Shown here: positions 59,529-64,000 of the stretch, one piece after another
Layout of the letters: every line of letters begins with the position of its first letter
Position numbering within the stretch: the stretch's first letter is position 1
Assembly: GCA_041753075.1 (NCBI GenBank)
Contig: JBGSVE010000166.1
Coordinates: 1 to 64,000 of the forward strand
Length of the DNA: 64,000 nt
From: UBA6163 sp041753075
GTDB lineage: Bacteria; Planctomycetota; Planctomycetia; Pirellulales; Pirellulaceae
Direction of reading: 5' to 3'
Position numbers and translations under genes: made by a program
Notes under the pieces: model-generated
Told to the model about the DNA's origin: nothing
What the model saw: only the letters and a program-made list of their open reading frames with translations
The model's database searches: none

Positions 59529-60179
59529 ATGTTCGCGTCGTCGCTTCGTGTCGTCTTGCTTGTTTTGGTTTGCTTCGCAATGTCCGCGTCAAGCCGGTGC
59601 GTTATTGCCGCAGACGAGTCGACCAATAGCGTCGAGCATGACGAAGCAGCGGCTCACGGAGGTCATCAGGATCCCGATGGTACGCCGCCGCTGCTGCAAG
59701 TCGACGCCGGTTCGGCAATCGTCAACATCGCCATTTTTATTGGCGTGTTTGCAATTTTGTCGAAGCTTGCTTGGCCAGTGATTCTGGACGGGTTGAAAGC
59801 TCGCGAAGGAAAGATTCGCAGTGACTTGGAATCCGCTGACAAGGCAAACCAAGAAGCGAAATCGATTCTGGCTGGCTACCAATCGAAACTGGACGAGGCC
59901 CAGGCGAAGGTTCAAACCATGCTGGCGGAAGCTCGTAAAGATGGCGAGGCGGCTGGGCAAAAGATTGTCGACGAAGCCAAGGCGGAAGCCGAACGCCAAC
60001 GTGTTCGCGCGATCGCCGACATCGAAACGGCCAAGAAGGTTGCGATTTCCGAACTGGCAGGTCAAACATCGGACTTGGCAATGTTGGTTGCTCGCAAAGT
60101 CGTTGGACGCGAATTGAAGGCTGACGATCATGCGGATTTGATTCGTCAATCGCTCGAACGATTGCCCAGCAACAATTGA
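59529..60179 (+). CDS. atpF: ATP synthase F0 subunit b
   Basis: A 216-residue subunit b from the ATG at 59529. It begins with a signal-like segment (LRVVLLVLVCFAMSASSRCVIA), a His/Asp-rich linker, then the true membrane span (IVNIAIFIGVFAILSKLAW, about 61-80). The rest is the long coiled-coil stator (about 85-205; AREGKIRSDLESADKANQEAKSILAGYQSKLDEAQAKVQTML). The N-terminal extension is unusual for E. coli-type b but common in planctomycetes and related phyla, as I recall. The frame opens 39 bases earlier; the start used matches the signal. Confidence 0.92.
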   Translation: MFASSLRVVLLVLVCFAMSASSRCVIAADESTNSVEHDEAAAHGGHQDPDGTPPLLQVDAGSAIVNIAIFIGVFAILSKLAWPVILDGLKAREGKIRSDLESADKANQEAKSILAGYQSKLDEAQAKVQTMLAEARKDGEAAGQKIVDEAKAEAERQRVRAIADIETAKKVAISELAGQTSDLAMLVARKVVGRELKADDHADLIRQSLERLPSNN

Positions 60180-60222
60180 GTTTGGTAGACTAAGGTAAAA
60201 ACGCGAACACGTTACACGTTAA

Positions 60223-60852
60223 ATGGTTGAACCGATCAAACACGAGACCGTTCTCGACCCAGGTGCCGAACAGGTCGGCAAGACGTATGCTCGCGCGTTA
60301 ATTGGTGCTGCCGCGCGAGCCGGCGTTGCCGACGACGTGCTGGGCCAACTGGATACCTTGGTGGACGGCTATTTAGCATCGAGCGACAAACTGGCTGCCG
60401 CGTTTGCGTCGCCTCGAATCGATGAAGCCGAAAAGTCGCGAATCATCGACCGATTGTTCGGGGGTGAGTTTCATCCGGTGCTGATCAATTTTTTGAAGGT
60501 CATGGGCAAGCGTGATCGGCTTGGTTATGTGGCGGCGGTTCGGACGGCGTCGGAGTCGCTTCGCGATGAAATGCTTGGTCGAGTTGTCGCCGAAGTTCGC
60601 ACTGCGATACCGCTCGATGACCACAGTCGTAATAACGTAATTAGTCGCTTGTCAAACACGTTGGGCAAGCAAGTTCGCCTGGTCGAAACGGTTGACCCGA
60701 GCTTGATTGGCGGCATGGTGGTGCGTGTTGGCGATACCGTTTTCGACAGCAGTGTTGCGAATCAAATTGAAAAGTTAAGCCGCAAAGCCAAAGACGGATT
60801 CTCACGTGAATTGCTCAAGCGATTTGAGTCGTTCTCCGGCAGCGGATCGTAA
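60223..60852 (+). CDS. atpH: ATP synthase F1 subunit delta
   Basis: A 209-residue peripheral stator subunit. The helical N-terminal domain has KTYARALIGAAARAG and DKLAAAFASPRIDEAEKSRIIDRLF, and the C-terminal region has LVETVDPSLIGGMVVRVGDTVFDSSVANQIEKLSRK, the signature of the delta/OSCP family. The N-terminal 15 residues are extra. It lies 43 bases after atpF. Confidence 0.93.
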   Translation: MVEPIKHETVLDPGAEQVGKTYARALIGAAARAGVADDVLGQLDTLVDGYLASSDKLAAAFASPRIDEAEKSRIIDRLFGGEFHPVLINFLKVMGKRDRLGYVAAVRTASESLRDEMLGRVVAEVRTAIPLDDHSRNNVISRLSNTLGKQVRLVETVDPSLIGGMVVRVGDTVFDSSVANQIEKLSRKAKDGFSRELLKRFESFSGSGS

Positions 60853-60913
60853 GTTAGTTTTCGACATTCATAACCATTCAGACAAACATCCTTTTGGCCA
60901 TTGAGACAACGCC

Positions 60914-62425
60914 GTGAAGTTTAGCAGTGACGAAATAGCCTCGGTGCTCCAGGCCGAGATTGAACAGTTCGATAGTAAGATCGACGTTCGTGAAGTCGGC
61001 ACCGTATTGGAAGTCAGCGACGGGATCGCCCGCGTCTACGGCTTGTCCGGTGTGATGGCTGGCGAGATGGTCGAATTTCCCAACGGTGCGATCGGCCTCG
61101 CATTTAACCTCGAAGAAAACAGCGTCGGGGTTATTATTCTCGGTAACTACCTGACCATCCAAGAAGGTGACGAAGTTAAGGCGCTCGGTACGCTGCTCAG
61201 CGTGCCGGCAGGTGACGCCGTCATCGGTCGAGTGCTCGACCCCTTGGGCAACCCGCTGGACGGAAAAGGACCGGTTCAGTCATCCGTGACTCGACCCGTC
61301 GAAATCATTGCGACGGGTGTGTCCGAGCGGAAGCCAGTATCCGAGCCGATGCAAACCGGCATCAAGGCAATCGACGCAATGACGCCCATCGGGCGCGGCC
61401 AGCGTGAATTGATTATCGGCGACCGCAAGACCGGCAAGACCTCAATCGCTATCGACGCGATCATCAATCAAAAGGGCACCGGAGTTAAGTGCTTCTACAT
61501 CGCAATCGGCCAGAAAGATTCGGCGATCGCAAGCATTGTTGACGTGTTGGAAAAAAATGGTGCGATGGAATTCACCACGATCGTTTGCGCCGGGGCCAGC
61601 GCACCGGCACCCTTGCAATACATCGCGCCCTACGCCGGTACGGCGATGGCCGAGTATTTCATGTTCAATGGCGGCCATGCGTTGGTTGTTTATGATGATT
61701 TGTCAAAGCAAGCGACCGCGTATCGCCAGATGAGTTTGCTGATGCGTCGTCCGCCGGGCCGCGAGGCATATCCCGGTGACGTATTTTATTGCCACAGTCG
61801 ATTGCTCGAACGAAGTGCCAAGTTGTCCGATGCGCTCGGCGGTGGCTCGATCACTAGCTTGCCGATCATCGAGACGCTCGAAGGCGAAGTTTCGGCATAC
61901 ATTCCGACGAACGTCATTTCAATTACGGATGGCCAAATCTATTTGCAGCCCGACTTGTTCTTTGCCGGTATTCGTCCGGCAATGAACGCCGGGATCTCCG
62001 TCTCGCGGGTCGGTGGTGCGGCCCAAACTAAGGCAATGAAGAAAGTCGCCGGTGGTTTGCGCTTGGACTTGGCCGCGTTCCGCGCTCTCGAAGCGTTTGC
62101 TCAATTGGGAACTGACCTGGATACCGCCACCCAGTCTCAACTGGATCGCGGTTACCGCATGGTCGAACTACTCAAACAACCTCAATATCGCCCGATGAGT
62201 GTGACCGACCAAGTTCTGAGTCTGTTCGCCGGCACCCGAGGGTATCTCGATGATGTGCCAATCAAGGCGGTGTCCAAATGGGAAAAAGATTTCCTCGAGT
62301 GGATCCACAGCAAGCATGCGGCGCTGATTAACGAGATGAACGATAAGCGTGACTTAAACGATGACATTACAACAAAGGTGATTGCGGCGATCAAGGAATT
62401 TAAGTCGGGGTATAAGATAGGTTAG
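60914..62425 (+). CDS. atpA: ATP synthase F1 subunit alpha, GTG start
   Basis: The 503-residue noncatalytic nucleotide-binding subunit. The GTG at 60914 gives MKFSSDEIASVLQAEIEQFD, normal for alpha. Visible are GRVLDPLGNPLDGKGP, Walker A GDRKTGKTS, the catalytic-interface arginine region SVSRVGGAAQTKAMKKVAG, and the conserved QPQYRPMSVTDQVLSLFAGTRGYLDDVP. It should form the alpha3beta3 hexamer with AtpD, presumably encoded after the window. A 56-bp palindrome begins 15 bases after its stop. Confidence 0.97.
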   Translation: MKFSSDEIASVLQAEIEQFDSKIDVREVGTVLEVSDGIARVYGLSGVMAGEMVEFPNGAIGLAFNLEENSVGVIILGNYLTIQEGDEVKALGTLLSVPAGDAVIGRVLDPLGNPLDGKGPVQSSVTRPVEIIATGVSERKPVSEPMQTGIKAIDAMTPIGRGQRELIIGDRKTGKTSIAIDAIINQKGTGVKCFYIAIGQKDSAIASIVDVLEKNGAMEFTTIVCAGASAPAPLQYIAPYAGTAMAEYFMFNGGHALVVYDDLSKQATAYRQMSLLMRRPPGREAYPGDVFYCHSRLLERSAKLSDALGGGSITSLPIIETLEGEVSAYIPTNVISITDGQIYLQPDLFFAGIRPAMNAGISVSRVGGAAQTKAMKKVAGGLRLDLAAFRALEAFAQLGTDLDTATQSQLDRGYRMVELLKQPQYRPMSVTDQVLSLFAGTRGYLDDVPIKAVSKWEKDFLEWIHSKHAALINEMNDKRDLNDDITTKVIAAIKEFKSGYKIG

Positions 62426-62440
62426 GGCCTTATCCAAACA

Positions 62441-62496
62441 GTGTTCTACGACGCTCCGCCGTCGTTGCCTGACGACGGGGGAGCGTCGTAGAACAC
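62441..62496. repeat. 56-bp near-perfect palindrome in the atp operon
   Basis: GTGTTCTACGACGCTCC (62441-62457) pairs exactly with GGAGCGTCGTAGAACAC (62480-62496). Inside, CCGTCGT (62459-62465) pairs with ACGACGG (62472-62478), leaving a G-G mismatch and a 6-base loop. It lies between atpA and the DUF4870 gene. No T-run follows, so it is not a classical terminator; it could stabilise the upstream message or be a mobile REP-like unit. Confidence 0.75.
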
Positions 62497-62555
62497 TTTG
62501 CTAACCTGGAGATTTAATATGGATTTAGCATTGGTTTTGATGGAGAGGCGACTTT

Positions 62556-63002
62556 GTGGGTGAGAAGTTTGATCGACGTGGCGACGATTTGGGGCCCTCG
62601 GGTTTTGACCCTCACGCACCCTACGTATCGGTCGAAACCTCGTTTCAAGGTCCGATCGATAGTCAAGACAAGAACCTAGCGATGCTGGCTCATTTATTGG
62701 GATGCCTCGGCATTCTGGTAGGTTCCGTACCGGGATTCCTTGGACCATTGATCATTTGGCTAACACAGAAAGACAAATCGGCGTTTGTGGAGGAACAGGC
62801 TCGCGAAGCTCTCAATTTTCAAATCACTTTGTTAATCATAGCAGTGGTTTGTGGCTTGTTGGTGTTTGCTAGCTGCGGAACTTTGTTTCCGATTTTGATA
62901 CTGCCCGCGGCTTTGCAGGTGATTTTCGGCATCATTTCAACGTTGTCCGTTTCCAGCGGGAATGCCTACCGATATCCATTTAACTTGCGATTGATTAAGT
63001 AG
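62556..63002 (+). CDS. DUF4870 membrane protein inside the atp operon, GTG start
   Basis: A 148-residue protein with a GTG start at 62556 and GAGAGG upstream. After a hydrophilic N-terminus, the core DKNLAMLAHLLGCLGILVGSVPGFLGPLIIWLTQKDKSAFVEEQAREALNFQITLLI matches DUF4870 (Tic20-like): A-x-L-x-H-L-x, P-L-I-I-W, and E-Q-A-R-E-A-L-N-F-Q. Three or four spans are predicted. The usual operon order joins atpA directly to atpG, so this gene is an insertion. Its role is unknown; a link to ATP synthase is only positional. Confidence 0.85.
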   Translation: MGEKFDRRGDDLGPSGFDPHAPYVSVETSFQGPIDSQDKNLAMLAHLLGCLGILVGSVPGFLGPLIIWLTQKDKSAFVEEQAREALNFQITLLIIAVVCGLLVFASCGTLFPILILPAALQVIFGIISTLSVSSGNAYRYPFNLRLIK

Positions 63003-63056
63003 CGAACTGAACGACTCGCCAATATTTTTTTTGACTCCAACCTAGACTCGCGATCC

Positions 63057-63941
63057 ATGGCTAACGCCCGCGCCCTCGATAAACGACGAAAATCAATTCG
63101 CAACATTCGCAAGATTACGCGAACGATGGAATTGATCGCAACGGCTCGCTATAAGAAAGCGATGGACCGCGCCGCGGCCGTCACGGCCTACACAAACCAA
63201 ATCACCAAAATCGTTTCGCGATTGGTTGCGGCCGGTACCGAAGTCGATCATCCGCTGCTGAAACAGCGTGAGAAAACGTCGAATGCCCGCGTGCTCGTGT
63301 TGTCGAGCAATCGTGGTCTATGCGGTGGTTACAACGGCAGCGTGCTGCGAACGTCGGTCGCTCGCATCGAAGAACTAAAATCCACGGTGCCGAACGTTGT
63401 CATCGACGCTAGTGGTAAACGCGGAATCAATGGGCTTAAGTTTCGCGGCTATGCCACCGATCGCAAACACCTCCACTTCGAGGACCAACCGAAGTACGAC
63501 GAAGTTGAAGTGATTGCTAAAGAGTATCTGCAGCAATACATCACCGGAGAACTCGACCGGCTGGATGTGGTCTACACTAAATTCATCAGCACCAGTCGCC
63601 AGATTGCCATGGTCGAGACGCTGCTTCCACTGGGTTCGATCACCGCAGACGACACCACCAGCGCCGGCGCCGGACAATCGTCTGAGTTTGAATTCCTGCC
63701 ATCGGCGGAAAGCATCTTGGAAGAGATCGTTCCGACCAGTTTCAAGGCCAAATTGTTTAAATGCTTTTTGGACTCGGCGGTTAGCGAACAAGTTGCGCGA
63801 ATGATCGCGATGAAGGGTGCGACCGAAAGCGCTGGTGACATGATTAAGCAGCTTTCGATGACTTATAATCGTGCCCGCCAATCGCAGATTACTGGCGAAA
63901 TTATGGAAATCATCGGTGGCGTCGAAGCGCTCAACAAATAA
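63057..63941 (+). CDS. atpG: ATP synthase F1 subunit gamma
   Basis: The 294-residue rotor shaft of F1. The N-terminal coiled coil starts ANARALDKRRKSIRNIRKITRTMELIATARYKKAMDRA, the Rossmann-like domain has VLVLSSNRGLCGGYNGSVLRT, and the C-terminal helix is FKCFLDSAVSEQVARMIAMKGATESAGDMIKQLSMTYNRARQSQITGEIMEIIGGVEAL. All are family hallmarks. The spacing from DUF4870 is 54 bases. The atpD gene is expected next, beyond the edge. Confidence 0.97.
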   Translation: MANARALDKRRKSIRNIRKITRTMELIATARYKKAMDRAAAVTAYTNQITKIVSRLVAAGTEVDHPLLKQREKTSNARVLVLSSNRGLCGGYNGSVLRTSVARIEELKSTVPNVVIDASGKRGINGLKFRGYATDRKHLHFEDQPKYDEVEVIAKEYLQQYITGELDRLDVVYTKFISTSRQIAMVETLLPLGSITADDTTSAGAGQSSEFEFLPSAESILEEIVPTSFKAKLFKCFLDSAVSEQVARMIAMKGATESAGDMIKQLSMTYNRARQSQITGEIMEIIGGVEALNK

Positions 63942-64000
63942 ATTACGAATCAACCATAGAACCCGTTCTTTAACATCCCAACCCTGACTAATTTGAATGT
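63942..64000 (+). other. Spacer at right edge, probably leading into atpD
   Basis: 59 bases after atpG. An ATG at 63997-63999 could be the start of atpD, but only one further base is visible. Confidence 0.3.

Noticed and set aside
1..64000. CRISPR array, tRNA, rRNA or riboswitch
   Set aside because: I saw no spaced direct repeats, no cloverleaf with CCA-adjacent TTCRANY arm and no known riboswitch core in the gene-free stretches; a covariance-model search would be needed to exclude small RNAs.

Overview
The window looks like a chromosome segment of a planctomycete, most likely of the Pirellulales type. This rests on family content, not on a database match: two proteins with the LEPR-XLL N-terminal motif, a DUF1559 pseudopilin, several Ser/Thr kinases (one fused to leucine-rich repeats, one to TPRs, one degenerate), a Rho-N/DUF4912 protein, a diadenylate cyclase fused to a YbbR domain, weak Shine-Dalgarno signals with frequent GTG/TTG starts, and moderately GC-rich DNA. 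No tRNA, rRNA or CRISPR array was recognised.

Layout. 1-140 is the end of an ISL3-like insertion sequence running off the left edge. It is followed by a giant FG-GAP/Calx-beta surface protein (178-3714). 3.8-15.96 kb holds housekeeping and tRNA-modification genes: lpdA, miaB, a complementary M16 peptidase pair, miaA, a GNAT enzyme, lhgO, a SpoU methyltransferase, a Tat-exported isomerase-like protein and a DUF3500 protein. 16.4-20.3 kb is a kinase-LRR gene closely followed by two sugar-transfer-type genes. 20.4-27 kb has an M3 peptidase, hemL and a membrane pseudokinase. 27.2-29.6 kb has ugd and a nucleotide-sugar epimerase. 30.1-33.1 kb is an Mla-type lipid transport cassette (permease, ATPase, MCE protein). 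33.1-36.9 kb is a PEGA lipoprotein plus a translationally coupled GT2/flippase/GT4 operon. 37.2-40.1 kb is pyrH-frr and a zinc-ribbon membrane protein. 40.1-47.8 kb, on the minus strand, holds the CdaA-YbbR fusion, a calcineurin/LamG exoprotein and an ECF sigma / kinase-TPR / LEPR-XLL operon, divergent from the DUF1559 pseudopilin at 48.2 kb. 49.5-54.3 kb, also minus, is two GT2 genes followed by astD and an astB interrupted by one in-frame TAG codon. 54.4-57 kb has a lipoprotein and the DUF4912 protein. 57.3-64 kb is the F-type ATP synthase operon atpZ-I-B-E-F-H-A-(DUF4870)-G, with atpD presumably just beyond the right edge.

How the genes relate. Three blocks concern the cell envelope: glycosyltransferase/flippase/UDP-glucuronate genes, the Mla cassette and exported or LEPR-XLL proteins. 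AstD and AstB are two steps of arginine succinyltransferase catabolism, which appears broken at AstB. MiaA and MiaB act in sequence on A37 of tRNA. Several intergenic spaces carry strong inverted repeats. One family, with GTGTTCTACGACGC ends, occurs twice, once as a 56-bp near-perfect palindrome inside the atp operon.

The observations I rate highest are the astB amber codon inside the substrate-binding loop, the 14-unit FG-GAP array nested inside a Calx-beta domain, the CdaA-YbbR fusion, the tandem 19-bp repeat ahead of the ECF sigma gene, and the atp-operon palindrome with its DUF4870 neighbour. I did not find a clear new defence or biosynthetic system.
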